DNA of 64,000 bases from Candidatus Phycosocius bacilliformis (GTDB taxonomy: Bacteria > Pseudomonadota > Alphaproteobacteria > Caulobacterales > Aquidulcibacteraceae): positions 62,001 to 126,000 of the forward strand of contig NZ_BFBR01000004.1 of assembly GCF_003112735.1 (NCBI RefSeq), read 5' to 3'. Positions 44,794 through 54,102 of this stretch are shown here, one piece after another (the first letter of the stretch is position 1; the number at the start of each line of letters is the position of its first letter). A program made the translations under genes and the position numbers. The notes beneath the pieces were generated by a model. It made no database searches. It had not been told where the DNA came from and saw nothing but the letters and a program-made list of their open reading frames with translations.

Positions 44794-46023
44794 TCAGCCC
44801 CTTGCCCCAATCTCTTTCATCGACACAGACATATCAGCCAAACGCGCAGGCGCAAGCTGTCCATGCCGTGCGATCACTTGTTTGGCGACGATAAATTCAG
44901 GTGGCGCATTGATTGCATCCACCGCCAAGAGCCGGTTGTCGGCATCCAAATGGAAGACCGCAAACTTCTTCTGCGACGGATCGCCGCGCACCACGGTCTG
45001 GGTGGCACCGGCCGACAGCCCGGCGATCTGCAGTTTGATGTCATATTGATCCGACCAGAACCAAGGCGCTTCTTCCACCGGACGCGGCTGGCCCAAAATA
45101 GCGGCTGCGGCGAGCTTGGCTTGTTCAAGGGCATTATGCACGCTCTCCAGCCGCCCGCGACGATGGCCGTAGTGAACCAAGGGGCGGCTCGCACAATCAC
45201 CAATGGCGAAAATCGCAGGGTCAGAGGTGCGGGCATCGGCATCGGTTTCAATCCCGTCAGCAGCCGCAAGACCTGCTGCTTGGGCAAGCTCTGAATTAGG
45301 CAGAATGCCGATACCCACCAGCACCACATCGGCAGGCAGGGTCTGCCCATCTGCAAGCTGAACCCCGGTGACGTGATCTTCGCCCACAATGGCTGAAAGC
45401 TTGGCCCCGGTCACAATGCGCACGCCAGCTTCGGCATGCAGGCCTTCAAAAAAGGTCGATATCACCGGTGGTGCCACCCGCGCCAACACGCGCGGTGCTG
45501 CTTCCAGAATGGTCACATCAAGACCGGCCTTGCGCGCAACGGCAGCCACTTCGAGGCCAATATAGCCCCCACCAATCACAACCAAACGACGTCCTGGCTG
45601 CAGTTCTGCCCCCAAACCATCAGCATCTGCAATGCCGCGCAAATAATGCACACCCTTGAGGTCGGCCCCCTGAGCATTCAGCACCCGCACACGTGATCCA
45701 GTGGCAAGGATCAGCGCGTCATAGGGATGAACAGCCCCTGATTGGGTGACCACGGTCTTGGCAGACCGGTCGAGCTTGATGGCAGGATCATTCAAAAACA
45801 GCTCAACTTTTTCGTCCACCAAGGCCTCAACCGGCTTCAGGATCACCCGGTCCAACCCCATCGCACCCGACAGATAGGCTTTCGACAAAGGGGGGCGCTG
45901 ATAGGGCGGCAAGGCCTCATTGCCCAACATCACCAGCTGGCCGTCAAAACCGCCGGCCCGCAAGCTGGCAGCAGCCTGAGCGGCAGCCTGACCGGCCCCG
46001 ACGATGACGATGCGGCTAACCAT
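44794..46023 (-). CDS. FAD-dependent ferredoxin/rubredoxin-type NAD(P)H reductase
   Basis: A 409-residue flavoprotein: FAD site RIVIVGAGQAAAQAA (about 4-18), NAD site VVIGGGYIGLEVAAVAR (about 147-163), TSDPAIFAIGDCA third FAD motif, and a reductase C-terminal domain with WFWSDQYDIKLQIAGL. This is the putidaredoxin-reductase/BphA4 class that reduces a 2Fe-2S ferredoxin. The ATG at 46023 has AGGAGC 7 bases before it, settling the start against the longer frame. The ferredoxin gene follows at 42 bases. Confidence 0.92.
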   Translation of the reverse strand: MVSRIVIVGAGQAAAQAAASLRAGGFDGQLVMLGNEALPPYQRPPLSKAYLSGAMGLDRVILKPVEALVDEKVELFLNDPAIKLDRSAKTVVTQSGAVHPYDALILATGSRVRVLNAQGADLKGVHYLRGIADADGLGAELQPGRRLVVIGGGYIGLEVAAVARKAGLDVTILEAAPRVLARVAPPVISTFFEGLHAEAGVRIVTGAKLSAIVGEDHVTGVQLADGQTLPADVVLVGIGILPNSELAQAAGLAAADGIETDADARTSDPAIFAIGDCASRPLVHYGHRRGRLESVHNALEQAKLAAAAILGQPRPVEEAPWFWSDQYDIKLQIAGLSAGATQTVVRGDPSQKKFAVFHLDADNRLLAVDAINAPPEFIVAKQVIARHGQLAPARLADMSVSMKEIGARG

Positions 46024-46226
46024 ATCTGTGCTCCTAGCGCGCAAAACTGGATGACGCACCCGTCATAGATTGTCTTGGACGGGCTGTGAAGCGGGCATGT
46101 GTGCAGACACAAACCGCCAACCAAGCGCAGGGAAAGACTTCCGTCCGGCCCTTGCCTCCGCTAAGTCACAGGCAGGATCGGGGTTGATCCCATGTGGATC
46201 GCCCGCGCGCAACAGGATGACGTGCC

Positions 46227-47582
46227 ATGTTTGGCTGGGGCAAAAAGAAAACCCAAACACAAACAGATGTGTCTGAAGCCCCTCTGTCTGGCTCTGTGTC
46301 AGCAGGCGCTGACGCCGGCCGCCCCATTGCTTGCCTAATTGCCACCGCCCATGACCCGGCACGATTGGAGGCCGAGATTGGCCCGCTGGTGGAAGCGGCA
46401 GGGGCGCGTTTTACCGGGGTTATCGCCACCCGCACCACCTATGAAGCTGGGGCAGTGCGTGTCACTTTGTTGGCTGATCCCAAAGCCGATGCCGAACTGG
46501 TTTTCATCACAGCCCGTGCTGGCGGCCTGCCACTGGCCGGGCGCTTGGACGGCTTGGCGGATCTGGCGATTGAGGAATTGGCAGCCGACGGGCAGGTGCG
46601 GCAGTATTTTGCCATTGCCGCCCCGGCACCCGAGCCAGAGCCCCAGCCTGCCGATGTGCTGGACAAATTGGTCGATGGCCTGCAGCGCTCGTCGGCCAGA
46701 TTGGCAGAAGGTGTGGCCGCGGTCTTTACCAAGGCCAAGCTCGATCAGGATACGCTCGATGAGCTTGAAGAATTGCTGATCACCGCGGATCTGGGGGCCA
46801 GTGCGGCTGCCCGCATCCGGGCCAATCTGGCGCGCGACCGCTTTGGCAAAGACATAAGCGAGGAAGAAATTCGCCAGATATTGGCGCAAGAAATCGCTGA
46901 TATCTTGCATCCTTTTGAAACCAGTGCCTCGCCCTTTGAGACCCCACCGGGGGCATCAGGGCCACGTGTCATCCTGTTTGTTGGGGTCAATGGCTCTGGC
47001 AAGACCACCACCATTGGCAAGATCGCCCATAATCTGGCCCAAGCTGGCCATAAGGTCATGCTGGCAGCGGGCGACACGTTCCGGGCCGCCGCGGTGGACC
47101 AATTGAAAGTCTGGGGCGAACGGGCCGGCGTGCCCGTGGTGGCGCGCGAAACAGGTGCTGATGCGGCGGGCTTGGCTTTTGACGCTTTGACCCGCGCCAA
47201 AGCCGAAGGGGCTGATGTGCTGTTGATCGACACGGCCGGGCGGTTGCAAAACAAATCCGAACTGATGAACGAGCTGGCCAAAGTTGTCCGCGTCATCGGC
47301 AAAGTCGATCCCGATGCCCCGCATGAGACCTGGTTGGTGCTGGACGCCACAGTGGGCCAAAACGCCATTTCCCAAACCGAAGCCTTCCGGCAAGCCGCTG
47401 GGATTACCGGTCTTGTCATGACCAAGCTCGACGGCACCGCCAAAGGCGGCGTGCTGGTGGCGGTCAGTGAAAAGCACAAATTGCCCATCCGATTTGTGGG
47501 TGTCGGTGAGCGCGCCGAAGACCTACAACCTTTTTCAGCCACTGCCTTTGCCCATGCCCTTGTAGGCCTGAGGAATTTTTAA
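46227..47582 (+). CDS. ftsY: Signal recognition particle receptor FtsY
   Basis: The 451-residue FtsY docks the SRP-ribosome complex at the membrane. An acidic N-terminal A region (about 1-130, with basic GWGKKK start) is followed by the NG domain: GVNGSGKTTTIGKIA, DTFRAAAVDQL, DTAGRLQNKSELMNEL, TKLDGTAKGG and the C-terminal GVGERAEDLQPF. It precedes metZ by 1 base. Confidence 0.96.
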   Translation: MFGWGKKKTQTQTDVSEAPLSGSVSAGADAGRPIACLIATAHDPARLEAEIGPLVEAAGARFTGVIATRTTYEAGAVRVTLLADPKADAELVFITARAGGLPLAGRLDGLADLAIEELAADGQVRQYFAIAAPAPEPEPQPADVLDKLVDGLQRSSARLAEGVAAVFTKAKLDQDTLDELEELLITADLGASAAARIRANLARDRFGKDISEEEIRQILAQEIADILHPFETSASPFETPPGASGPRVILFVGVNGSGKTTTIGKIAHNLAQAGHKVMLAAGDTFRAAAVDQLKVWGERAGVPVVARETGADAAGLAFDALTRAKAEGADVLLIDTAGRLQNKSELMNELAKVVRVIGKVDPDAPHETWLVLDATVGQNAISQTEAFRQAAGITGLVMTKLDGTAKGGVLVAVSEKHKLPIRFVGVGERAEDLQPFSATAFAHALVGLRNF

Positions 47583-47583
47583 C

Positions 47584-48792
47584 ATGAGCGACGAGACCCC
47601 CGCATCCAACCACCCACCTTTGAGCCCCGATACGATTTTGGTGCGCGGCGGGCTGACCCGGTCACAACACAAAGAGACCAGCGAAGCCATTTTCCTGACT
47701 TCTGGCTTTGTTTATGACACTGCGGCAGAGGCTGAGGCCCGCTTCAAAGGCGAATTGCCGGGCTATCTTTATGGCCGCTATGCCAACCCAACCAATCGCA
47801 TGCTGGAAGAGCGCTTGGCTGCTATTGATGGTGCTGAAACCTGCCGCCTGACCGCCAGCGGCATGGCAGCCGTGACAGCCGCCCTTCTGGCCCCGTTGCG
47901 GGCCGGTGATCATGTGGTCGCGGGAAAGGCTTTGTTTTCCTCCTGTCGCTGGGTGATTGAAACCTTCATGCCGCGCTATGGCATCGAGTTCACCTTGGTA
48001 GATGCCACCGATATCTCAGCTTGGCAGGCTGCGATCAGGCCCAATACCAAGAGCCTGTTTCTGGAAAGCCCGACCAACCCGACCCTTGATCTGACCGATA
48101 TTGCCGCGGTCGCCACCGTCGCCAAATCCTGTGGCGCGCGCTTGATCGTGGACAATATCTTCGCCTCACCCATCCTGCAGCGCCCGTTTGAATTGGGGGC
48201 CGATGTGGTGGTGTATTCGACCACCAAGCATATGGACGGGTCCGGGCGCACCCTTGGCGGGGCAATTCTGGGTTCGCTGGCCTTCATGGAAGAGCATATC
48301 GATCCCTATTTGCGCCATACAGGACCTGCCATGTCGCCCTTTGTGGCATGGAATGTTCTTAAAGGCCTTGAGACGCTCTCCATGCGGGTGGAACGGGCCA
48401 GCGCCAATGCCGCCCGTCTTGCCGATGTGATTGCAGCCCATCCTGCGACCGCCCAAGTGCGCTATCCGCACCGGAGTGATCATCCCCAATATGACCTTGC
48501 CAAGCGGCAGATGAAGCGCGGGGGAACTTTGTTGGCGTTTGAGTTGCGCGGCGGCAAACAGGCAGCCTTTGCCTTCCTCAATGCCCTCAGAATCGTGGAC
48601 ATCTCGAATAATCTTGGGGATTCCAAGAGCTTGGCCACCCATCCAGCAACCACGACCCATTCTTCCTTCACCGATGAAGTCAAGTTGGAACTGGGTGTGA
48701 CGGACGGACTAATCCGCCTGTCTGTGGGGATTGAGGATGGCGATGATTTGGTCGGCGACGTCACCGCCGCGCTTGAGGCCGCCCAAGCCTAG
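47584..48792 (+). CDS. metZ: O-succinylhomoserine sulfhydrylase
   Basis: A 402-residue Cys/Met metabolism PLP enzyme; the PLP lysine is K215 in YSTTKHMDG. The start TILVRGGLTRSQHKETSEAIFLTSGF and the end GDSKSLATHPATTTHS are typical of MetZ, which makes homocysteine from O-succinylhomoserine and sulfide. MetX or MetA is not in the window. It begins one base after the ftsY stop, so it is expressed with ftsY. It converges with the phosphorelay pair. Confidence 0.92.
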   Translation: MSDETPASNHPPLSPDTILVRGGLTRSQHKETSEAIFLTSGFVYDTAAEAEARFKGELPGYLYGRYANPTNRMLEERLAAIDGAETCRLTASGMAAVTAALLAPLRAGDHVVAGKALFSSCRWVIETFMPRYGIEFTLVDATDISAWQAAIRPNTKSLFLESPTNPTLDLTDIAAVATVAKSCGARLIVDNIFASPILQRPFELGADVVVYSTTKHMDGSGRTLGGAILGSLAFMEEHIDPYLRHTGPAMSPFVAWNVLKGLETLSMRVERASANAARLADVIAAHPATAQVRYPHRSDHPQYDLAKRQMKRGGTLLAFELRGGKQAAFAFLNALRIVDISNNLGDSKSLATHPATTTHSSFTDEVKLELGVTDGLIRLSVGIEDGDDLVGDVTAALEAAQA

Positions 48793-48818
48793 GCCGAGCC
48801 GACGCCGCGCTGACCGCT

Positions 48819-49298
48819 TTAATCGCGGCCTTCGCGGTGACGTTGCGCAATCACCGCGCGCGCACCATCTTGGACCAGGACCTGGATCATCGGATCTGTA
48901 TCGGCATCATCACGCAATGCTTGGAAGGCCACCACAACAATGGTCTGCATGACGCCCAAGTCCGGTTGAAAGTCAGAATCAGTGTCATTGAGATAATGGC
49001 AGATCAGATTGGCCGCCTGACCCAGACAGGTTTTGCGAACAGTGCCAGCAAGGCCGCGAATCTCATGAGCATTGTTCCACATAATGTCGCGACCACCCGG
49101 TGCCCGCGCCATCAGAACTTGCTGCAACTCATCCAACAAGCGTTTGACCTCGACATCCACCGGCGGAATGACCGCTTCTAGCGCGGCATTGGCCTTGCGA
49201 TAGGCCTCGGGTGTGAGCATGCGCGAGGCAGGGCCGCCCATCTTGCGCTGCAAGCGGAAGCTGGGGGCGATAATGTCTACTTGGGCCTCGGCTTTCAT
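48819..49298 (-). CDS. HPt-like phosphotransfer protein
   Basis: A 159-residue protein whose middle resembles an HPt domain: MWNNAHEIRGLAGTV (about 73-87) has a phospho-accepting histidine H78 context AHEIRGLAG, close to the AHxLKGxA consensus, and is followed by helices. It starts 4 bases inside the upstream response regulator stop, showing translational coupling. A similar HPt/receiver pairing may relay signals to another regulator. Assignment rests on the His motif and gene order; it is moderate. Confidence 0.6.
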   Translation of the reverse strand: MKAEAQVDIIAPSFRLQRKMGGPASRMLTPEAYRKANAALEAVIPPVDVEVKRLLDELQQVLMARAPGGRDIMWNNAHEIRGLAGTVRKTCLGQAANLICHYLNDTDSDFQPDLGVMQTIVVVAFQALRDDADTDPMIQVLVQDGARAVIAQRHREGRD

Positions 49299-49828
49299 GC
49301 TGTTTCTTCTTTCGGTTGGCTGGATTGTTCAGCTTTCGCCTCTTTGTCGGACTTGCGACGCATCGCACCGATATAGTCCTTGCCCGAGCCACGCCGTCGG
49401 CAAGGGCCCGTATAGGATCCGGTCTTCACAAAGGCTCGCGGTCGGTCAATCACAGCCACAATGCGATCGAGAAGGGTTTTGGCCGAGATTGGCTTGGCCA
49501 CCAATTCATTGACGCCTGAATCACGCGCCGCCATCACTTTGGTTCGCTCCGTATGCCCCGTCATCATGATGATGGGCACGAAAGGAAACGGGCTGTCGAC
49601 TGCGGTCCGGATCATCTGGGTGAACTCCAGCCCATCAATCGGAAACATGTTCAGGTCCACGATCACGATGTCGGGTACACCAGCCCGCATGACTTCCATC
49701 GCGTCAGCGCCGTCGCTGGCTTCCTTCACAATCCCGATCCCAACGCCGCGCAGAATCGCCACCACAATCGAGCGCATGTGTGGATTGTCATCCACCACAA
49801 GCACATGAAGTGAGTTGAGTCCGGGCAT
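49295..49828 (-). CDS. Response regulator with a C-terminal tail
   Basis: A 177-residue CheY-like receiver: acidic pair D13 D14 in VVDDN, phospho-acceptor D58 in IVIVDLNM, T90 in MMTGHT and K112 in VAKPIS. After the domain (about residue 125) comes a 50-residue Arg/Lys-rich tail. There is no DNA-binding domain, so it likely acts by protein contact. It overlaps the HPt-like gene by 4 bases. Confidence 0.88.
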   Translation of the reverse strand: MPGLNSLHVLVVDDNPHMRSIVVAILRGVGIGIVKEASDGADAMEVMRAGVPDIVIVDLNMFPIDGLEFTQMIRTAVDSPFPFVPIIMMTGHTERTKVMAARDSGVNELVAKPISAKTLLDRIVAVIDRPRAFVKTGSYTGPCRRRGSGKDYIGAMRRKSDKEAKAEQSSQPKEETA

Positions 49829-49987
49829 ACAGACGGTTTCCAGCTTACCAAATATGGTAAAAAACGCGCTGTTTGTCGCAGAAGAGAGTTAAGTCGATGT
49901 TACCAACCTTCGATATCTCAGCTGATCCACGCAATAAGCAAGTGGATTGGGCTGCAAATCGGCAGGTTTGTTTTGGTCACATTTACC

Positions 49988-50644
49988 TTAGCGGGTGAAG
50001 GCTGCCTTACTCGGCACAGCTGGAAACTCCAGCGTGGCGGCTCCGCGCATGGCCGCCTGTGCTGGCCGAAACACGGGATTGCCGTCCTCCAAAGGTAAGT
50101 TGAGGCGCCGTCCGTCGCCAAAAACGACTTGGCCACTCGGCACGCCTTTGAACACAAGCCCGCCCAATTTCGGAATGGCCAATGACAGAGGCCCTGCCCG
50201 TGAAATTGCTTTGGCATAATCCTGCACCGGATTGGCGGCTGCGGTGGCCGGGATTGTGCGGGCAAGCGGCACGACAGGCTCTAGGTTCAATGTGATGCTG
50301 CCAGACTGTCCGCCCCCAGCGATTTCCACCTTGCCAGCCCGAATAAGATTTTGATCGGGCAGATTGAGGACTTTGCCACTTCTGTCCAATTGGATGGGGA
50401 TGCGCTGAGTGCCGTTCACATAGGTCAGGCGCGGTCTGGGCTGACCTTCTTTGACGCCAATCAGATAGTCGAGCCGAAAGCCGTCACGGTCAGTCGGCGC
50501 AAGCTGCAGATAAAGGTCATAATAGGGCAAGAGCTTTTTGATGGGCACTTGCCGATTGGCCTGATCGTCAGCCTGCACTGTGCCGGCTAGGCCAAACCCG
50601 ATCACAAGGGCGAGGGTCGCAAAGAAGTCTGGGCGCATAGACAT
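49988..50644 (-). CDS. Exported protein of unknown function
   Basis: A 218-residue protein. The start MSMRPDFFATLALVIGFGLAGTVQA gives a clear signal peptide; a start at 50659 (MPDKAM) is also possible. The mature part looks like an all-beta protein with repeated short strands, e.g. LDYLIGVKEG, GKVEIAGGGQSGSITL, and no cysteine. No family recognised. It stands alone between the response regulator and the methyltransferase-like genes. Confidence 0.6.
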   Translation of the reverse strand: MSMRPDFFATLALVIGFGLAGTVQADDQANRQVPIKKLLPYYDLYLQLAPTDRDGFRLDYLIGVKEGQPRPRLTYVNGTQRIPIQLDRSGKVLNLPDQNLIRAGKVEIAGGGQSGSITLNLEPVVPLARTIPATAAANPVQDYAKAISRAGPLSLAIPKLGGLVFKGVPSGQVVFGDGRRLNLPLEDGNPVFRPAQAAMRGAATLEFPAVPSKAAFTR

Positions 50645-50763
50645 AGCTTTGTCTGGCATCAGGTCTGCGCTCTGTCACCTGAAACATTGGTAAGCTTGCC
50701 CTGAAAGCTGCAACGTGGCGTCTTTCAGGGCAAAGCTGTCTGAGCCAAGCAGCCCTTGCTGAT

Positions 50764-51642
50764 TTAACGCGCAGGCTTGCGGAACAATAAGGTCATCCGG
50801 TCGCTCTCGCCGATTTCCTTGTATTTCGCATTGTCAAAATTGGGGTTGGCTGGCTGGCCGCTGGGTGCGGTCTGCAACGTGGGGGGCAGGGTCCATACGC
50901 CAAACGGATGGTCCTTGGTGTCCTTGGGATTGGCATTGAGTTCAGAGGCCGTGACGAATTCAAAGCCTGCCTGCCGCATCTGGGCGATCACCCAGTCCTG
51001 GCGGAGATAGCCCGTCGACGGATTTTGCGGCTTTGTTGGGTCGGCGCGATGCTGTTCAATGGCAACGAGACCACCAGGCTTGAGCGCATCATACATCGAC
51101 TTCAAGGCATAATCCTTGATGTTTTGGAGCACAAATCCATGGAAGTTCCGTGAGCTGATGATCAAATCGACGCTGCCGGGCGCAGCCAGTGGTTTGTCGG
51201 AATTGGCCGCAAAAACCCCAACTTCAAGACTGCCATAAAGGCCTGGATTGTCCTGATAGCGCTTGAGGAACCGATCCCGGTTGGCCTTTTGTGCGTCGGT
51301 CATTTTGTCAGGATCGCCCGAGGTCACGATCAGCTTGCCACCGCCAGCGGCCAGATAGGGGGCCAGAAGGTCGGTCCAATAGCCCGCCCCGGGGCGGATT
51401 TCTGCCACGGTCATATTGGGCTTGATGCCCCAGAAGGCAAACGACTGAACCGGATGGCGTGCACCATCACGGGCGCGATCCTCCGGTGTCCGCCAAGCCC
51501 CATCAACCACCGCTTGCGCACTCAACGCCTTGGGCTTGGCCGTCTGGGCGGGCTTGGCATGGGCAGAAGTGAACGTCATCGGAAGTGCCAAGGCGGCCGC
51601 GGCGAGGATCATCGGCAGGAAGGGTTTGGACTGTTTGGACAT
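50764..51642 (-). CDS. Exported class I methyltransferase-like protein (short paralogue)
   Basis: A 292-residue protein with a signal peptide (LAAAALALPMTFTSAHA) followed by a methyltransferase-like Rossmann domain: TVAEIRPGAGYWTDLLAPYL (about 77-96) resembles motif I, and DLIISSRNFHGF and KPGGLVAIEQHR later motifs. AGGAG precedes the ATG by about 9 bases. The next gene upstream encodes a paralogue sharing DTKDHPFGVWTLPP and GESDRMTL. Whether an exported SAM-methyltransferase fold is active outside the cytoplasm is unclear. Confidence 0.75.
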   Translation of the reverse strand: MSKQSKPFLPMILAAAALALPMTFTSAHAKPAQTAKPKALSAQAVVDGAWRTPEDRARDGARHPVQSFAFWGIKPNMTVAEIRPGAGYWTDLLAPYLAAGGGKLIVTSGDPDKMTDAQKANRDRFLKRYQDNPGLYGSLEVGVFAANSDKPLAAPGSVDLIISSRNFHGFVLQNIKDYALKSMYDALKPGGLVAIEQHRADPTKPQNPSTGYLRQDWVIAQMRQAGFEFVTASELNANPKDTKDHPFGVWTLPPTLQTAPSGQPANPNFDNAKYKEIGESDRMTLLFRKPAR

Positions 51643-51805
51643 GAGATCATCTCCTGTTGGACGAAGAAGGACAGGCAAAATTAGGCGCGTCAGAGAAGGC
51701 GCGACTGCGCGTTCGCCAGAGCCGCGACATGTCGCTGAACCCGCTGCAAAAGTCGAGCCCTATTGGGCGGGGTCACGGACAAGTGAGACACGGCTTCACC
51801 CGGCG

Positions 51806-53749
51806 CTAGTTCTTTTTCTTCTTTGGCGGCAAAATCCAGTCTGGCTTATTGGGATCCGGCTTAGCAGGTGCCGAGCCTTTGCGGGCGGGGCTTGCCTTTT
51901 TGGCCTTATCCTTGGGCTCAGCCTGCTTGCGCCGGGCGGCCTCAGAACGTTCCTGATTGGCCTGACGGGTGTTGTTGCGTGTACGGCTTGGGGCCTCGTC
52001 GGCCTTGGCTTTGGTCTTGGACTTAGACTTTGTCTTTGGCTCTGGCGTTGCAGGTTCGGCCGCCGCGCGACGGGACGCGCGGGTTGAATTTGGCCGGGCT
52101 TCCGTGTCTTCAGCCTTGGTCGTCTTGCCCGCTTTGGTGCGCGCAGCTCGCTCGGTGGTCGCTGGGGTCTCAGCCGGGGCAGACCGGTCTTTCGCAGGCT
52201 CGGCCTGAGGTGGGCGCGCACTGCCGGATTTGCCAGTCGGTGCGGGCTCTGCCGTGGCGTTTGCCCGCTCATTAGACCCAGCTTTGGGCGCACCACCTGC
52301 CGCAGGATTTTGGCCCCGCGTGCTTGCCCCAGAGGCCGTGGTGTCGCGCGCCCGATCCCGGGTTGAGGCCGATGCAGGCGCGGCAGTGTCTGACTTTGCA
52401 GCCGCCTCAGGTGGCGGTGTCGCCCGACCATCCTTGCTTGTTGCGGGTGGCTGACGTCGACCGCTTGATGGGGGTGTGCGGCCTGCAGGACTTGTTTCTG
52501 TCGCGGGCTTTAAGGCTGTCGCTGGTGCAGCCGTTGCAGGCTTGGCAGCCTCGCCCGTCGGCGCTGTGGCATTTGCTGGCGTCGCAGACGTCGCCGCAGC
52601 CGGTGGTGTGACGGTGCCGGTTCGCGCTGTTGGCTCAGCCGAGGCCACTTGTGTCCCAGATGTTGCGGCCGGGGTTACAGGTGGCGGCGGGGGTGGCGAC
52701 CCGCGCCGTCCGCGCCGAGGAGCTGGCGGAGGTGGAGGTGGACCCGGAATAATGGTGACAGGCACATCGGCAGCGGCCATGCGCCGTGATGGTGGTCCAA
52801 CCCCGGTCGCATCCAAAGGCTTGCGGAACCGCAGGGTCATCCGGTCGCTTTCGCCAATGGCGTCATAGCGCGCCCGATCAAAGCCCGGGTCATCAGGCTC
52901 GCCAATCGGGGATGTGCGCGAGACGGGCGGCAGCGTCCAGACGCCAAAGGGATGATCCTTGGTATCGGCAGGATTGGCATTGATCTCCGCGCTGCCAATA
53001 TATTCAAAACCCGCCTCACGGGCCATTTGAATCACATAATCCTCGCGCACATAGCCATCGCGCGCCAGCGGGTCTTGCGGTTCATCGGTGCGACCACGAT
53101 GCTCCTCAATGCCGAGAATGCCGCCGGGCTTCAGCACAGTGTAGAAATCGGCAAAAGCCTTTTCCACCCATCCCTGCGCCATCCAATTATGCACATTGCG
53201 GAAGGTCAGAACCTTGTCGACGCTGTTGGGTGGGGCCAGCAAAGCCGACTGCGGACCAAAGGGCACAACGGTCACCGAGCCATAAACCGCCGGATTGCCT
53301 GCAAAGCGGGCCCGATACGCCTCCACAACTTGGCGCACGAATCTTGAGTCAGAGGATGCCGCGTCAAAATGGCCGACGATCAGCTTGCCGTCGCCCTGCT
53401 TGAGATAGGGCCCGATCACCGACGTGTACCAACCTGCCCCCGGCCAGATTTCCACCACCGTATCGGAAGGACGAACGCCAAAGAATTGCAGCGTGGCATC
53501 GGGATTGCGCCAGCGGTCACGCTGGCTTTCAATGCGCTGGTCGCCATTGACCGCCCGCCGCAGGGCGGCACGTGCCCGGTCATCCAGCGGCGGCACGGGG
53601 TTGACGGGCGGCATGAAAACAGATGCCGGGGTCACCTCCGGTGCTGCAGGCATGGCTTGAGGGTCTGCCACTTGGGCGTGGGCCGCCAATGTGGAACTCA
53701 AAGCCATCAAACTGGCCGTTCCGGCGAGTGCCCAAGCGCGTAATGTCAT
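51806..53749 (-). CDS. Exported methyltransferase-like protein with long disordered tail
   Basis: A 647-residue protein with signal peptide (MTLRAWALAGTASLMALSS, cleavage near AHAQ). Residues about 60-330 form a methyltransferase-like domain with VVEIWPGAGWYTSVIGPYL and KPGGILGIEEHRG, paralogous to the shorter gene downstream. From about residue 330 comes a Pro-rich segment (PPPPPPAPRRGRRG) and then more than 250 residues of Ala, Pro, Thr, Lys and Arg with no fold, ending in a lysine cluster (PPKKKKN). AGGA with AAGG precede the ATG. The tail may bind the cell envelope or nucleic acid; this is inference. Confidence 0.78.
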   Translation of the reverse strand: MTLRAWALAGTASLMALSSTLAAHAQVADPQAMPAAPEVTPASVFMPPVNPVPPLDDRARAALRRAVNGDQRIESQRDRWRNPDATLQFFGVRPSDTVVEIWPGAGWYTSVIGPYLKQGDGKLIVGHFDAASSDSRFVRQVVEAYRARFAGNPAVYGSVTVVPFGPQSALLAPPNSVDKVLTFRNVHNWMAQGWVEKAFADFYTVLKPGGILGIEEHRGRTDEPQDPLARDGYVREDYVIQMAREAGFEYIGSAEINANPADTKDHPFGVWTLPPVSRTSPIGEPDDPGFDRARYDAIGESDRMTLRFRKPLDATGVGPPSRRMAAADVPVTIIPGPPPPPPAPRRGRRGSPPPPPPVTPAATSGTQVASAEPTARTGTVTPPAAATSATPANATAPTGEAAKPATAAPATALKPATETSPAGRTPPSSGRRQPPATSKDGRATPPPEAAAKSDTAAPASASTRDRARDTTASGASTRGQNPAAGGAPKAGSNERANATAEPAPTGKSGSARPPQAEPAKDRSAPAETPATTERAARTKAGKTTKAEDTEARPNSTRASRRAAAEPATPEPKTKSKSKTKAKADEAPSRTRNNTRQANQERSEAARRKQAEPKDKAKKASPARKGSAPAKPDPNKPDWILPPKKKKN

Positions 53750-54009
53750 GCGCCTTATTTCCTCTCGATGACCGCCGGCAAACTTAACGGAAAGCCGGAT
53801 CGGCCCCCAGACCCACACCCAGAGCCAAGACTGGGAGGCAAAACCTATCCCAGTTTCTAAGCAAGGCTCAAGCCTTCAGGACATGAAACTCCTGTCAGAA
53901 AGTCTACACCCCCCCTTGCGAGCCACAAAATGGCTTCCCAACTGTATCTTGCGACGCCGAAACCGGGTCGCCAGGATCGCCAAAATCCTGTGGTTGCTGC
54001 CGCCTCTGG
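53750..54009. other. Intergenic stretch with no recognised feature
   Basis: Part of the 353-base gap before hsp20. No gene, RNA or clear promoter found; a possible sigma-32 promoter could not be assigned with confidence. Confidence 0.4.
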
Positions 54010-54102
54010 CTTGCTGAGCAGAGCGTCGGAATCACAGGTCAAGCCTTCCTGCGGGTGCACGGCCCGCTGTCCGTGTGAACTTGTCGCTTCTCGGAGGACA
54101 CG
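54010..54102 (+). promoter_or_regulatory. ROSE-like RNA thermometer in the hsp20 leader
   Basis: The sequence GTCGCT (54083-54088) can pair with GGAGGAC (54093-54099), covering the Shine-Dalgarno, with G86 left bulged. This UCGCU with a bulged G is the hallmark of ROSE thermometers found ahead of small heat-shock genes. GC-rich stems lie just upstream (GCGGG/CCCGC at 54052-54068). Upstream limit is approximate. Confidence 0.55.
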
